Below, one piece after another: positions 1 through 13,499 of a stretch of DNA of 64,000 bases. Each line of letters opens with the position of its first letter. The first letter of the stretch is position 1. The stretch lies in the NCBI GenBank assembly GCA_958496175.1, contig OY292274.1:26575482-26639481 (forward strand), written 5' to 3'. The stretch comes from Sisyra terminalis (lineage: Eukaryota > Arthropoda > Insecta > Neuroptera > Sisyridae). A model generated the notes under the pieces. It saw nothing but the letters and a program-made list of their open reading frames with translations, had not been told where the DNA came from and did no database searches. A program made the translations under genes and the position numbers.

Positions 1-1436
1 CGTGAAAGAAAATCACCCCCTCTCATCTGTACTAGTAGTCGATATATGAACGCATCTGTAATCATTCATGAAGGCTCTCATCGATTTTTATTGTTGGCAA
101 TACTATCTATTTTTTCTTATATTTAAGGCATTTTACACGCAAAATAGTATCTGTCAAAAAAAAAATAAGAAAATTATTTCAAGATTACATTTTCAGTCCT
201 CATTCCCTCACATTGAAGAAAAATAGAGCTATTTAATATATCTTAATAATAATTGCACAGTAAAGTAGATTGTCAGGAACAGTAAACTTACAGAAAAATT
301 CAGATATAACAAAAGTTATTGAACCAAGATTTTTTAATTGTACTTCATTTCGTCATTCCCTCATTTCAAATTGAAACGAACTTGACTTCTTTTTAATTTC
401 TTTGCTTATTTAATCCTTGAATTCACCGTTTTTTCCTGTTTAAAGATGAGGACATCAATAATATAGACTTTAGTGAAAATTATTGTCGTAAGTGCAACGC
501 AGAGATATAAGTACCTAATTCATTTTGACGGTGAAGGACAACAAATAACACTTTAAAGAGAAGTATTATATTAACGTAACAATAATACGGTTAGGGTATA
601 AACTTTTTGCTCTCTATCAAACTATAACAGATACGATTCAATGACCGTATGGTCTATAAAAACCATTCCCTCACTTCCAAAATTATAAATCATCATTATA
701 ATTCGTCAAAATTATGATTATTTTGGGGACCACTACATTGCTAAAATATTTTTTAAAAATTGACAAAAAAAAATCAAATTTTAAAAAATATTTTTTATAA
801 TTTTTTTTTCACCTAATTTCGGAAATTGATGATAATCACCCATATACATGATTGAATAAAAATTTGAATGAAGAGTGTAAAACTCAGAAATCACCGAATG
901 TTTTTACATAACCCAAGTCAAATCTCTCAATACAGGTTTGTTTGCCAAAAATATATTTTTGTAAAACTATTTATCTTTCGGATTATCTACTAATAATATC
1001 TACTTAATATCTTTGACACATTTTTCAGGTACAATTTATGAACCAAACGGCTTTGTAAATAAAAGCCAAATAAGTATCTTGTCACTTGTTAATCCTATAG
1101 AAGATTTAATAAAATCATTAGCTTTAGAATATATACCAAAATATACAAAATGCAAAATTTTGGTGAAAGAGCTTCAACTCTATATAATGTATTGTCCTAA
1201 ATTTTTAATATTTTCTACAAAAATTGCATTTTTTTTAAATATATATTTGATGTGCGTGCTTAGATAGAACATAGTACTTTATTATAGTGCTATCAAAATA
1301 AGGTGATAAGAAAATCTTAAATGTTGATAACTGCCAGGGCCAGTCGGGCAATATATCGCATGTATAGACGGACATAGAGTAGACGGACTATATATGCGCC
1401 ACGCATTTTGGGACCTAATAAATATTTTACTATTTT
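1..1436. other. A+T-rich DNA without a recognised gene
   Basis: No coding domain, RNA gene or bounded element is visible. The motif 'cattccctca' (or a close variant) recurs near 200, 352 and 662, which may reflect a decayed local repeat, but the intervening sequence does not align well by eye. An 84-codon opening at 1013-1267 has biased A+T-rich codons and no recognisable motif. Confidence 0.5.
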
Positions 1437-1437
1437 A

Positions 1438-1441
<4 letters not shown>

Positions 1442-1507
<66 letters not shown>
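1442..1507. repeat. (TA)n microsatellite
   Basis: An uninterrupted run of about 32 TA dinucleotides. Such tracts mutate in length and are prone to assembly error, so the exact repeat number should not be trusted. Confidence 0.97.
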
Positions 1508-1509
<2 letters not shown>

Positions 1510-1510
<1 letters not shown>

Positions 1511-3515
1511 AACAAACTTACGCATAAACAACTCACACAAGTACAGGTTGTTGACTTCTAATCATTCAGTGGCGTGCAAAACAATGTGCACACGTGTTGC
1601 ATGTTTACCATAGAACGTATTTCCAAGCGAATGTTGGAAGAATTTCAAATTATGCAGCACATTAGCAATAATGAGTCTCATACTCTTTTTGTCCGACTTT
1701 TGGTGCTTGATATATTCCGTTTATATATTTTATTAATCAAAATGTCTACGTTGAATTTCATATATTATATGTATAAAAATATGAATTTTTCTTCAAATTT
1801 TCAATTTGGCTAGCCCAATATAAGTTTGGCGAAATAATATTTAGAAGCAGATTTTCAACACGTGGGCTAACATTTAAGCGATCATCGTAAAAAAACCACA
1901 CCACTGCCCTCTTGACCCAATTAGGAGTCACGTACCCAGCTCGCAAAAAAAAATTTCACCATGTGTGCCGAATATACGCGAATGCAGGCCGTATATATCC
2001 GAATATAGATATTTAGAAAGAAAAATAAGGCCAACATCGGTGTGGTGTCGAAACTTTTGTCGCGTTGCGTAATGACACAATGTTCATCAAAAAATTTTGC
2101 TGTAGTTCATTATCTATTGAATGAATTGGTTGTGTTTATTCGTATACATATGTAGTTGTATACTCTCGACCTAGATTCGCTCAATCAACGCCACAATTCG
2201 CAGTTATGTTCGAAAAACGCGAGTTGAGTTCAACGACCACGCCGTGATAAATGACCGTTGAGCGAACATACATAATCTTATGGACGATTTTTGATCAACA
2301 GTAAAATCATCAGTAAACATCAAAGATATACTCTTAATTTAAATCACGCGAATTATTTTAATTACAGCATTGGAACACCTAATGCATACATTTTTCGTTC
2401 ACCTTTTCAAGAAAAAAGCATTCAGTAACTTATACAATACTATGATGAAACAACTTGTTAAATTTGTGCTAGTAATTATTGGTTTAATTCTAAATGCTTC
2501 AAAAACAACATGAATTAAATTCACGAATTTAATTAACCAAATGTTTAAAAATAAATTAATGCATCAGGTAACTAATCTGATCTAGGTATTCAATGAAAAA
2601 ACATATATTTTCCACACGAAATATAAAAATAGAACACTTAAGTTCATTACAACAGATATGCATACATATAGTATTGCAATATGTAATTCAATAATTTCAA
2701 ACATTGATAGTAGCATAAACATAATATAGCATAATTTTCACATAAAATAATGGGTTGCATGGTAATAGGTGTTGACCTCTTCCTCTTTGATTGTAAATAG
2801 TTTTATTATCAAATAATATAGCACATTTTCAACATAAATATTATAGTAATTTTAGAATTTATACAACTGAAATAAATTAATAAAATCAGACATGCCGGTT
2901 ACGGATTGTACTATGATCGAAAGATATATTGTGTTGGTATGTCTACAATTTAAATGGCTGCGGTTATTTTTAATTTGTGGCTGAAAATACACTTCAAAGA
3001 TACAATTAATAAATAATAAGTGCATATAATTGCTCTTAAAAATATAGAAAAATTCAGAAACTTGCTAATCTTTATTCATTACAAAAATTCTATAGTAATT
3101 ATTAGGTGGGAATATGAGAAGTCAGACGAGAATACCAATGCTCTGGTCACTGAGTGTGAAATTACCTAATTTTATCTTTTTTAAATTTATTCAAGTACTT
3201 ATCTACTCGTAACTCAAAAATGTATAGTATCTCTTTGAATTACTAATTTTAATTGCTATTTTCGCAGTTTTTGTAAAGATTTTTCCTTAATTTATGTCAC
3301 ACATAGGAAAGCAAATCAAAAAGTGCTTACCATAAATGATTTACCCTTTAAAACATACGGGACAAAGTCTTTTAGTAATAAAACATTAGTCGATCGCAAT
3401 GCAAATTTAAACCTTACATTTTGATAAATCTTCGTGATTTTAAGCTGAAAATAATTCTAAATCTCGTTTAGCATTTTTTCTAAAATATTAATTTTTATAT
3501 TATATGCTATTCAGT
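1510..3515. other. Intergenic or intronic DNA, nothing identified
   Basis: Moderately less A+T-rich patches occur at 1330-1400, 1860-1990 and 2030-2270, but no reading frame with a recognisable domain, tRNA, or bounded repeat was found. Short openings on both strands (for example 62 codons on the minus strand at 1758-1946) look like chance. Confidence 0.5.
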
Positions 3516-3518
3516 GAG

Positions 3519-3960
3519 CTGAAAACCATTGAAAAATTTCCGATTTATTACTAAAACCGTGGCATTTCTTTAACACATAGGATACACTTGTTATTGGAGT
3601 GTGTTACCCCTATTTTTCATTTACACGAATTTAATTTAACACGAGCTGAAAAGAAATAAAAAATCTCTTTTCACAGGAATTGTTTTGTTTTACAAGAATT
3701 TTTGTGTAACTCCGAAATAAATCCATTTTACACAAAAGAGAATTGTGTAAAAAGGATTTATTCGTAGTTACACAAAAATTCGTGTTAAAACAAAACAATT
3801 CGTGTAAAAAGATTTTATTTCTTTTCATCTCGTGTTAAACTAAATTCGTAAAATGAGAATTAGATGTATATACACTCAAATAACAAGTGTATCCCTATGT
3901 TTTAAAGAAATGTTAGGGCTTTACTAATAAATCGGAACTTTCGTAATGCTTTTTTTCCAG
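3519..3960. repeat. 442-bp foldback palindrome
   Basis: Two arms of about 215 bp are inverted copies of each other around a centre near 3740, next to 'gagaattgtgtaaaa'. Matched blocks from outside to inside include 'ccgatttatta', 'catttctttaa', 'gatacacttgttatt', 'tttaacacgag', 'gaaaagaaataaa', 'gaattgttttgtttta' and 'gaatttttgtgtaact'. The arms differ by scattered substitutions and small indels, so the structure is not recent. No transposase is present and no target duplication was recognised. The 65-codon minus-strand opening inside is a by-product of the palindrome. A related single arm lies at 43.5 kb, which points to a foldback-type MITE family. Confidence 0.85.
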
Positions 3961-4073
3961 AACCAATTTTTTATAAAATTCACACTTTACCACAAAATTG
4001 ATAATGTTTTGCTATGATATTCACATCTAATACTTGTATGTTGATGCATAATTCATATAAACAATTGTGTTAA

Positions 4074-4192
4074 TTGAGTTCAAATCTCGTATGAAGCAAA
4101 TTTTTGATATTTGTTGATATACGGATTTTTTTATCCCTAGAGCCACTAAAGGCTTAAATAGTGATAAAGAAACGGTAAATAAAAATTTAAAA
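4074..4192 (+). mobile_element. SINE relic, tRNA-derived family (copy D, worn)
   Basis: The sequence runs from a B-box-like 'gagttcaaatctcg' through 'gcaaatttttgatattt' to a tail containing 'ccctagagccactaaagg', 'gataaagaaacggtaaa' and an A-rich end. The same order of blocks occurs in the better-preserved copies at 12.8 and 30.1 kb. The A-box half of the tRNA head is not recognisable here, so the copy is either 5'-truncated or heavily mutated. Confidence 0.6.
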
Positions 4193-4199
4193 AAAATTA

Positions 4200-6880
4200 T
4201 GTGACAAATTTTAAATGGTACTTGCCTTCAATACTCCAGCTCTGTATCTGTCCTTGTTATCGCTGATTAATAGTAAACAAAATCAAATGTTGGGAAAACC
4301 TTCTAGTCCGTTAAAATCGAAATAGCTGCATAAAACATTTATTAAGGGGAAAAGTTTTGAACGGTTATGATAAAGGAACCTATAATGAAGCACTGAATAT
4401 TTTTTAATCATAGAAGTGAAGGAAATCAGATTACTCATATAATTCGCTAACTAAGGTATTGTTATCTCCAAAGTACTGGGATGAATCCCAAGTTCAGTTT
4501 ATGCAAGATATCTGATGAGGAATAGGCATCTTATAAATTATTATTTTGGGAAACCTGAAAACTTGATGTAAAAGAATTTAGAGGGATTTTTTTTTTACTT
4601 ATTTTTATCTATCCAAATTAATTGTAACCTGAATTAATTATTTTGGAGTTTAAAGGTAAATTTTCGAAATTGAAAAACTTAAAAGATTCAAATGACCAAC
4701 AACCGTTTACAGTAAAAAGTTCAAGATTTAATTTATTATTATTATTATTATTCTTAAAATAAATTTATTATATATGCTTCACAATTTGAATTCGCAATCT
4801 ATTGCCCGATAATTTATATGAGTCTTAGAAAATTTTAATATTTATTAATTGCAGATTTCAAGCGTTTGAATCATACATTATTCAGAAGCTCTCCGCTTTA
4901 TATGCATTCACATTTGACAATTGAATGCACAAAATTATACTTGCATTTTTATCACGTTTATAATGACATTTGTGAATCAAAAATTTACAATATAAACCCA
5001 TCTAAAATTGTTATTGTATTTACAGAAAAATACTTTTCCATTCATCAGTCAATATTGTTCAATTATTTACATTTTTTTTCATTTCCTCGGAATTGAGTAG
5101 AATACACGTAACAACTGTAACACCTATTTTAAATATTTTTAATTGGCTGAAAATCTATCGCCCCTATATGACGTATCTTCTCTCCCAATGAAAACAACAT
5201 GCATTTTAGAACTTTATCTCATTTATTTTGTTGTCAAAAATTGAGCCTGAAACTACCTTCTGTCAATTAATCATCGATTAAAAGTATGATAAATTGGTAA
5301 GTGTTATTTGGTAGAAATTGTTTTTCTAAATCTAATAAACCATCCCAAAAAGATTTAACTATTTTTATTAAAACTCGTCTATAATCTAAAAATTATATTA
5401 TACAATAGAAAATAAGGGAAGAAAATTTAAATAGAAAAATTTATTTTTAAATATTTTTTTAACTTTTTGAATAGGATATTGAAGATATTTTTATATTTTT
5501 TTTTTGAGCACATGTACAAATTTTCAAAAACAACTATCAATTTTTGAAAATAAAAAAAAACCTAACAATATTCGTATCGTCTTTAATAATTTAAAAAAAA
5601 TAAATCATACCTTATTCATAAAACTCGTTAAAATTCTTAGAAGCATTTTTTCCTTAAACAGAAATTGTAAATCCGGTCTGGCAACGGAAAATCGTTTTTT
5701 CCTGATATTTGAAATTGATATTGAATGAATAGCTCACATTATGCATTAATGTTTGGTTTTAGATGAAACCTTTTGCAACTTTGGATTCACTTATTATTTT
5801 TCAACCTGCTAAAATGCTCAATTCAAGTTCCAGTTTAATCGCCTGCCCAAACTACTAATGAAGCCAGTGCTCTGCAAAGGCCCGCAAATTATTACTACTA
5901 TTTTTAAATTTTACAAACAAACGAGTCATTTTGATTAACCTGCTTCCTTTTGTAGTTTGTAGTAAGTTTGTATAGTAAAAAAATAAGTAATAATAAAATA
6001 ATAATAATAGTAAAACTAATTTGGTAATTATTTTTATCCTTTCTGTGCTAATAGTAAACCATAGTCTTTTAGCCATCGTACGGTGTGAAATATATTATGA
6101 GCTGTTAGATGAATAGGTTTCTCTCCGATTTAGTACACTCTTAATTTCTTTTATCTTTTACATATTGATCTGTTTATTCAAATATTGAAACTGCTAATGA
6201 AGATTTAAACATGTTTTTTTTTTAAATTTATCTATTGATTCTCAAGTTCCCATTTACGACTTTGTAAGCTGGTATCCATAATAGTTTTAGTGATTTTGAT
6301 TTCCTTGCAGTTGTTTACCACGGTTTCTCATTTTATAAATAATTTCAAATAATTTCTATCCTTTTGCTGCTCTTTACAGTCTTTACTGCACATTTGTAAA
6401 ATATAGTTTTCGCATTTGAAATAATTGTAAAATTAAATTCTAGAACGTTTATTTTATACATAAAGTAATTAGATTCGATCTCGATAACTAGATTCTTGGC
6501 ATAAAAAAATTCTTAAGTCCTACTGCCCCTACCACCATCTTACTCACAACTTTACACACTTTACAACTTTATATATCAGCACGAATAATGTTGCAAACAT
6601 TGCTTTTATTTTACTAACGCATGAAAAAGGTTAGATCTTTTAAGTCGCAACATTGTTAATAATAATACTTTCACAATAAGACTTTTTATCTAATGAGATA
6701 ATTGTCTATTTTTACAAATTCAATAAATAATAACGTCAAATTCAAATGATCGCTACGCGTTCTTCAAAACAAATCATTGACTAAATGCATCGAAAACCAC
6801 ACTCTTCAATACATAGGATCATTGCTCAATCATTGAATAGGGACCTCTTAGTCACCTAGCGGTATAAAATATACATTACA
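4200..6880. other. A+T-rich DNA, nothing identified
   Basis: Contains a short (TTA)n tract near 4735-4752 and several short openings (76 codons at 4866-5096, 74 at 5504-5728, minus-strand 73 at 5855-6076), all composed of A+T-rich codons and without motifs. No RNA gene or bounded repeat was found. Confidence 0.5.
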
Positions 6881-6995
6881 ACCTATTCTCATGTCTGCCA
6901 AATTTTCATACAAAATTTCATAAAAATCGGTTTAGCCATTTCGTAAAAGTATGATCACAAATATCGTGACATGAGATTTCATATATAAAGTCTAT
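6880..6995. repeat. Fragment of a dispersed insect repeat (unclassified)
   Basis: The stretch around 'tttcataaaaatcggtttag' followed by 'ccatttcgtaaaagtatg' and 'gtgacatgagattt' resembles a phrase often seen in dispersed insect repeats ('aaatttcatcaaaatcgg' then 'ttcagccgtttc'). It sits directly upstream of the mariner relic. The family assignment is open. Confidence 0.35.
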
Positions 6996-7014
6996 CGGAA
7001 ATTTGAATGACGAC

Positions 7015-7440
7015 GATGTTGTTTGAACCATGTTGACGCAAAATTCATTGTTGAAACTATTGGAGATTTGTAGAAAGGCTTAATACTACTGAGAAAAATA
7101 TTTTAGACCAAATTCGGAAAATTGGATTAATGTGGAAACATTCAAGATGGATGCATCATGAATTAATCCAAAAGAATTTGGGCGATCGAATCGTCATATG
7201 TACATCTCTGCTTGCTCGGTACAAAATCGAGCCCGGAAGGAACTAGGCTGAGAATTTCTATCGTATCCACCATATTCCCCGGACATAGCACCCTCCAACT
7301 ACCACTTGTTTTTGTTCTTATAAAAATTGATTGAATTTTTCGAATCAAAAGATGAAACATTTTTCAAAAATGGAGTATATAAATTGGCCTCACGCTGGCA
7401 AGAAGTCATTGATAATAATGGTAATTATATTATTATTTAA
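7015..7440 (+). pseudogene. Mariner transposase relic (Tc1/mariner superfamily)
   Basis: Decayed transposase readable only with frame changes. At about 7085-7220 a frame gives DQIRKIGLMWKHSRWMHHEL followed by a piece ending ICTSLLARYKIEP, matching the segment before the first catalytic region of mariner proteins. At about 7261-7430 another frame gives YPPYSPDIAPSNYHLFLFL, then a stop, then a tail containing SRWQEVIDNNGNYI. The YSPDIAP block holds the third catalytic Asp of the D,D34D triad. The region that should carry the first two catalytic Asp residues (roughly 100 codons) is missing between the blocks, so the copy cannot be active. The N-terminal helix-turn-helix half is barely visible, and no terminal inverted repeats were recognised. 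Confidence 0.85.
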
Positions 7441-7444
7441 TAAA

Positions 7445-10400
7445 GTAACTTGGCAATAAGAAAAATTTGTATTTTCTTTTATTCCAAAAACAGGCAAATT
7501 TTTTCGGTAGACATATTATAAGATATTGTAAGAGTAAAATAAGAAATGACTTACAAAATAAATATTGAAAAAAGCAATTAAACTTGTTGTTACAAAGGTA
7601 GAAACAACAAAAATTTTTTGATCATGCGCATTGTTATATTTAGTTCACCTAATGATAACTTTCCTTTAATGGGAATTCAAACCTCAAATTTTGAAATTTG
7701 GATATTAGTAATTTTTTGCTTGAGGCGACAGTATGTAATTTGAAACTTCAAAAACAATAAACTATAATAAATGATGTAAAAATCTTTCTGTTTCTTCAAT
7801 TTGACCAACCAATTTTCTCACTTCAGCTTTTAAAAGTTTTGTGATTTTGGTTGGTGATAAGATCGCGTGTAAAATTAAATATTACACAGACATAAATAAA
7901 AAGAAAACCAATTTCTGTTGTTGTGCTTTTTAACGTTTTACTTTTCGGATAGAAATAAAATCTCACCAGCCAATTCAACAGGAAAATGTATAAGCGTTAA
8001 ACGAGTTTCGATCAATAATAAAACACAGAACGACAAGTTGTATTTTTTTTCCTCTATACGGAGACAAATCGGGGCGAAACCTGCGGCCCTTTAAGGGCTT
8101 TTTGGTGTTGTCTAGTTTTACAAAAAAGAATGCATAACCAATAAAAAGTTAGACCGTAAAAAATAAATGAAACGCAACACGAAGGATTTGGACTTTTATT
8201 ACATTTTTAAGATGGAATCGAATGAATCTGAAAACATTAAATTCGTTGACCTGAAAGAAACATTTGATTGTAAAGAAAAACCCTTTTTGTTTTTTTTTCT
8301 TTTCTGTGTTTGTTATTTATATTTTATGGCATAAAAGGGCGTATCATTAAATCACAAATGAATTTATTTGAAAAAGATGCGAAGAGAGTGGATAATTTGA
8401 AATTTCTGCCTGCAGTCGGTCGTCTAACGGCAGTTTTAGCATTGGCTAATTGGTTGCGGAGAATTGAGCTGGTTCTCAGGGCCTACACACGAAATCTTTT
8501 TTTTTTTTTGGGTTTGTATCATTTACTAAATCTAACTGTTTTTACGGTTTCGAGCAAATTATACCCTTTAGTTTTTGCAGTCCCGTTACCTTATCTCAAA
8601 AGGGAACAGATTGAAAATGTTTGTTTTTAGAAAGGATAACAAAGCCTTTACTAATCTGATTTTTACACTTCCTGTATTTATACTTTTATTTTAATATTAA
8701 TTTTTTTGTATGTACTTAACCCACTTTAAGAGCAACAATAAATTCGTCAGACAGATGTTTTATTTTCCAGAATTTAATTTCACATTTATTTTAGGATTTA
8801 TAATCAATGGAAATTATATTCGCTTATTGGATTTACGTACGTATACATTGCAAGATTTCATCAATAAAGATGATTATCATTATTTTTTTTCAAATTATAT
8901 CAAAAGAATGAAGAGAAAATTTGTAGTAAATAAAATACGGAAATAACTGAGTAAAATTAGATTGAGTGAATGTTTCAAAATCCGCTGACATTATTATTGA
9001 AGTAGAAGTCAATTGGTTTTTTTTTTTTGATCAAGTTGAATAAGTGGAAATTTTCGTTGAACAATAGCGTAAAATAAATTAGTTTCATAGTAATTTTCTT
9101 CCAGATGTTTTGTTCATTTTTGAACATACGGAATATTTTCAAAATTTAACGACAGTATATATATATGTATACATATATATACTATATTAATATTTTATTA
9201 GTAATTATCTGCACCAATATTGCTGAACAATTAGCCGACCTTGTTCTAATTTTTCTATTATATTTGTTGCAAGACATTTTATTAGAATCGTCTGCATAGC
9301 TTTATTGCTACGGTTTATCTATATTTGAAAATAAAGATAAGGCATTGTTTTTTTAGATAAGACAAAGTTGTGCTAAAACAACAATTACATTTTTAACGAA
9401 AATAGGTACTAAGAGTATACCATATTTAAATATAAAAAAAAATATTTATATACCTACACTTAAGATTAAATATTTTTAGAAACGCTTAATAAATATTTCT
9501 ATATCTTTAATGCAACTCATCATTGCATTTATTTGATTTTTTTTTCCTTTAGTGAAATCTAATTATTCACCTGAATGATGCAGATAAAAGCAAGCGTTAC
9601 CCGACCCTGATTGTTGTTAAGAAAATTTGTTCTTATTGTAAATACATAAACCTAAAAAATCTGTTGTGGCCTTCTAATTCAGGGTCGTTATTTCATTTGG
9701 ATCAGTATGAAATTTTGGACGAATCGAATGTGGGGCATTGATCCATTCCATTCTATTAATACAACTAGAAAAAATGGTAAATACCTAAAGTAATAATAGT
9801 TTTTATCCCCCAGCACCTATCCAAACGAAAAACAATAAACATAAAAATTACGATTATAATATTGTAATTTAAGACCACACTTTCATTACCGTATTCTTTA
9901 CAATATTTTATTTAAAATTGTCTATTTACATTTGAATTTGTACGTCATAACATCGTAACTATAACAAATATTTTCTGCAAAAAGTAGCATTTCAAAAATT
10001 ACGGTATTATACTGTTCAAATCTATGAGTGAAATTGCATATACATATATAACATCTACAAGTTAAAGAGACAGAACAACTACTATCAGCCGTACCCTCTG
10101 ACTTCTCAACGAATATATGCATACGAGTGACTCTCTATTTGAGTATGCATAAGCTTACACATGCAATAATTCTATAAATGCGTTAAAGCCACTTAAAGCG
10201 TTCACTGTCAACAGCCAGAACAAAGAAATCAGTAAGAAATCATCACTAAACGTTTTAAAGTAACAATGATATTATATTAGAGAGAAAATTTCAGTTCACG
10301 TAAGAAATAAATGTGCATATATTACAACTAGTGTAAAGTTTGTTAAGCTCCATCCTTACGGAAAGTATCACGGGCAGAGATCAGTTGCTTTAACTACAAC

Positions 10401-11880
10401 GAAATGCAATTTTGGTGGAAAAGAGTGAATTAGCGAGATCTGTTGGGCTTAGCAGTTCAAATAATACGCAAGTTGTAATATGCATGGAATGGATGCGGAT
10501 GAAGTGAGAGAGACTATTTGTCCCCACCAAGAAAACGTCTCACTGATCAGCAATCTTAATGTATAAGAAATATTTATTATTAATTCCAATCCTGTAGAAT
10601 ATCTTCAATTTATTGCAGTTCCAAGGATTTGAGGATCTTTCTTATTTTTAAATAATTTGCACTTTTTTTGCAACGTTTATTACTGCTTTTTTAAGCGATT
10701 ATACCTTAATAACAATAATAAAAGAATAGGTTTTAACAAAATGTCATCTTTACCGATTAGTGACATATTTCTTCTTTGAATATCGTAAGACTTATGTCAG
10801 TAAATTAATTTGTTTACTGTTTCAAGTAGTAATCTTTATCAAATGAAATTTAGAATGCGGCAATGTAAAACGCACAAAACTTTAGTTCAGGTCCTGCACT
10901 CGCAATATTATAAAACAGATTTTACGATATTATTATTGTAATTTTTGATATATTTTTTCCGTGCGTTTTAAATAAACACAAACAAATAAATTTATTTGTG
11001 AATTGCAGCTGATGGTAAGCTTAGACGTGGAAAAATACAGAACAAATTATAAAAATGGTAAACTAAAATTTTTGAGCAAATGCAGTTTTAAGTGACACAA
11101 AAGTTCATTGTGCCGATTTGTAGGTATATAAGATGAAATATATATTTAGCTAATTTAAATAATTTTTATTTGAATACGTAACAGATTTCATTTACAAACA
11201 ATGCAAAACAATACACTTATCAATATGTATAGTTCTTGCAAGTTTGACATTTAAGTGTTCATATGCTTATCTAAGTTTTACGCACATTCACCAATAATAT
11301 TTGACGAAAATTATTATTAAAAATATCGGTTAAGGTAAACCAGAACATTGTAAATGTCTTTAACAATTTCGAAATATAAATCGAATACTTTGCTAATTCA
11401 ATGATATTTTCAGATTTTTGGTTTCTAAATTTAAACATATACATAATATAGTAATATACCTATTTATTTAGTCATAGAAAAACCAGTTATTTCGTTGCAA
11501 AACCTAGGTCATCTACTTTGAGAAAAACTAATATTAAATCTTTTCGAATTTAGCCTCTTCAAATTAACCTCAAGGTTACAAGACTTACATTTTTATATGT
11601 ATAGTATCCTCAAATTCAAATGAATTGAATGGGTAACGGCAAATTTTTTGTGTTAATTATTGAAAACAAGGCCGAAGGTTAATTTTAGTTACCTAGTTTG
11701 AAGGATTTATATTTTACAATACTTATATACTGTTGATTCATATTTGTTACTGATTACTACTAATTGAAATTTAATTTGTTTGAAAAAATTAAGTAATTCT
11801 TTAATTAAAAAATAAAACAAATAGTGTTTAAGTTCCGATTTCGTGTAAGATTATCTATAAAATGATATAGCTTTATACAA
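7445..11880. other. A+T-rich DNA, no supported gene
   Basis: The longest opening is 106 codons on the plus strand (8310-8630). It is preceded by T-rich sequence and its translation has no domain I recognise; the part at about 8400-8490 is less A+T-rich than its surroundings. A 66-codon minus-strand opening at 9922-10122 and others are unremarkable. A perfect palindrome at 9154-9183 is listed separately. Confidence 0.45.
9154..9183. repeat. 30-bp perfect AT palindrome
   Basis: The sequence is self-complementary over 30 bp, centred on 'tgtatacat' and flanked by TA runs. It could extrude as a cruciform or be a microsatellite by-product. Confidence 0.9.
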
Positions 11881-11892
11881 AAAATTATAGCG

Positions 11893-12056
11893 CAGTGGTT
11901 CTTAACCGGGCTTCAATGGGTCGAGCAATGATTTATTATATACCTGTCTTTTGAATTTGAAAAAATCATATTTTATTTTTCCAATTAAGAAGGATTCGGT
12001 GAATGCCCATATGAAACTGATGGAGTTCAATACCTCTACAAGGTTAAGAACCACTG
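11893..12056. mobile_element. hAT-type MITE, 164 bp, 8-bp target duplication
   Basis: The left end reads CAGTGGTTCTTAACC and the right end is its exact reverse complement, a 15-bp terminal inverted repeat of the type found on hAT elements (Charlie/Tip100-like). The flanks are TTATAGCG (11885-11892) and TTATAGCA (12057-12064), an 8-bp target duplication with one change, as expected for hAT. The 164-bp body has no transposase; overlapping 60-62 codon openings on both strands are accidental. It would have been mobilised in trans by an unlinked autonomous hAT. Confidence 0.93.
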
Positions 12057-12064
12057 TTATAGCA

Positions 12065-12780
12065 TTTTCGCAATACTTAAAAAATTGCATAATATTGACA
12101 CTGCGTCAAAAGACTATATTACAAATTATGTAAAATAAGTAAAAATCTTATGTATATTTTAGTAAATTTCATAACCGCATACAAATGGTAACTAAGTTTT
12201 TGGAATATTTTTATCGTAAAAATCTGTAATGTATTTTTCCTTGAATTTTACATTTGTGACAAAATTTTGACAATGTAATAATTCTTTTTTCAATTTTCAC
12301 TGAAATCCATTTGTTGGCATTAGGATTTATAAGTGTATGCTTACTTATTTCAATATATTGTGACATAAGTTTTGACTAAGATTACTAAGACAAACTAAAA
12401 ATCGTGCAAGTAAATATTCGGTGTTGTTTCGTTTATGCGTAATATCTGCAGGTGCGCTTTGAAAATACGTTTTCCGGCTTCCTACTTCTTAAGCATTCAA
12501 ATTTCAAAACCTTTTTGTGCCTATGCCTACCTACTATTATTTTTAAATAAATTCATTAATAAAACTGTTGGCATACGTATTTCGAATAAAACATTTGGTT
12601 TGCGTCTTTTGAAAAAATCTTTTGTCTAGAAAAAGAAAAAAAAACATGACAAAAAAATCTGCATTTCGTTCGTTGTTAAGATTTTATTTGATATTTAGAA
12701 AAGGGGTCGGTAAATCACGAATCCATGAATCAAACCTGATTCGCCAATTGCTTTTTAGTCGATCTATACGGGATGTTTTT
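12065..12780. other. A+T-rich DNA, nothing identified
   Basis: A 64-codon opening at 12435-12629 has no recognisable motif. No repeat boundary was found before the SINE that begins at 12781. Confidence 0.5.
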
Positions 12781-12949
12781 TTTTAATTGTTACTTACCGT
12801 CGCTTTATAACTACTAAGATCCTTTAACGACTCTAGGGTTAATTAAATCCGTTATCAAGAAATATTAAAAATTTGCACGATACGAGGATCGAATCCAGTA
12901 CCTACTAGTTTTGGAACGGTCACCTAGACCACTTGGCTACCAGTAGGTT
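12781..12949 (-). mobile_element. tRNA-Ser-like SINE (copy A)
   Basis: Read on the minus strand, the head has an A-box-like TAGCCAAGTGGTC, then 'gaccgttccaaaac', then a B-box GGATTCGATCC (complement of 12886-12896). The arrangement 'G-CC-AGTGGTC ... CCAAA ... GGTTCGAATC' is that of a tRNA-Ser/Leu-like class II head with a long variable arm. It is followed by a unique body ('gcaaatttttaatatttctt') and a conserved tail 'gttataaagcgacggtaa' then 'caattaaaa'. The tail is shared with the copy at 30.1 kb, which separates this from an ordinary tRNA gene. The RNA polymerase III promoter boxes are both present. Confidence 0.88.
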
Positions 12950-13499
12950 GGATGTTATTATTTTATATAATAAATGCATTTTTCATAGGAAAATATATCT
13001 TAAACAACAAATAAATTAATTTAAAAACTCGTAAATGGTTTGTCGAAACAACAAATACAATTACTATTTTTCCTTTTTAGTCACACCATTACACGTTTTT
13101 TTTTTTTTGGAAATACATTTAACACTTATAGGTAGTAAGCCAACATTAATGAGGATGTCATTTCAAAGAAATTAATTTATGCTATATATAGAATTATCAA
13201 ACTTTAATGAGCCCACGGAAAAAAATTATACCAAAAATTACAATAGTAACCTGGATCGGCTTTAATCTCCGTAAAGCACTATGAAAAATGCCACTCCATT
13301 ATTCCCTATCGCCCTTATATTTTACATAGCTCGGATAAGGGCTTGGAATACATTAGTAAATAAATAACTCAATTTTGTAAAAAAAGACACCTTGTTTTCA
13401 ATTTTAAATAATTTTTTTCAAGTTGAATACAACCATACTATCAGAAGAATTTTTATTCATACAAAAAAAATTGTTTTTGTGAAACTCTTAAAATAATTT

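Noticed and set aside
1442..1507. TA tract as an origin or promoter element
   Set aside because: It is an ordinary dinucleotide microsatellite with no adjacent conserved sequence.
8310..8630. 106-codon plus-strand frame
   Set aside because: The end is rich in T-run-derived Phe/Leu, the start lies in a poly-T region, and no domain or splice structure supports it.
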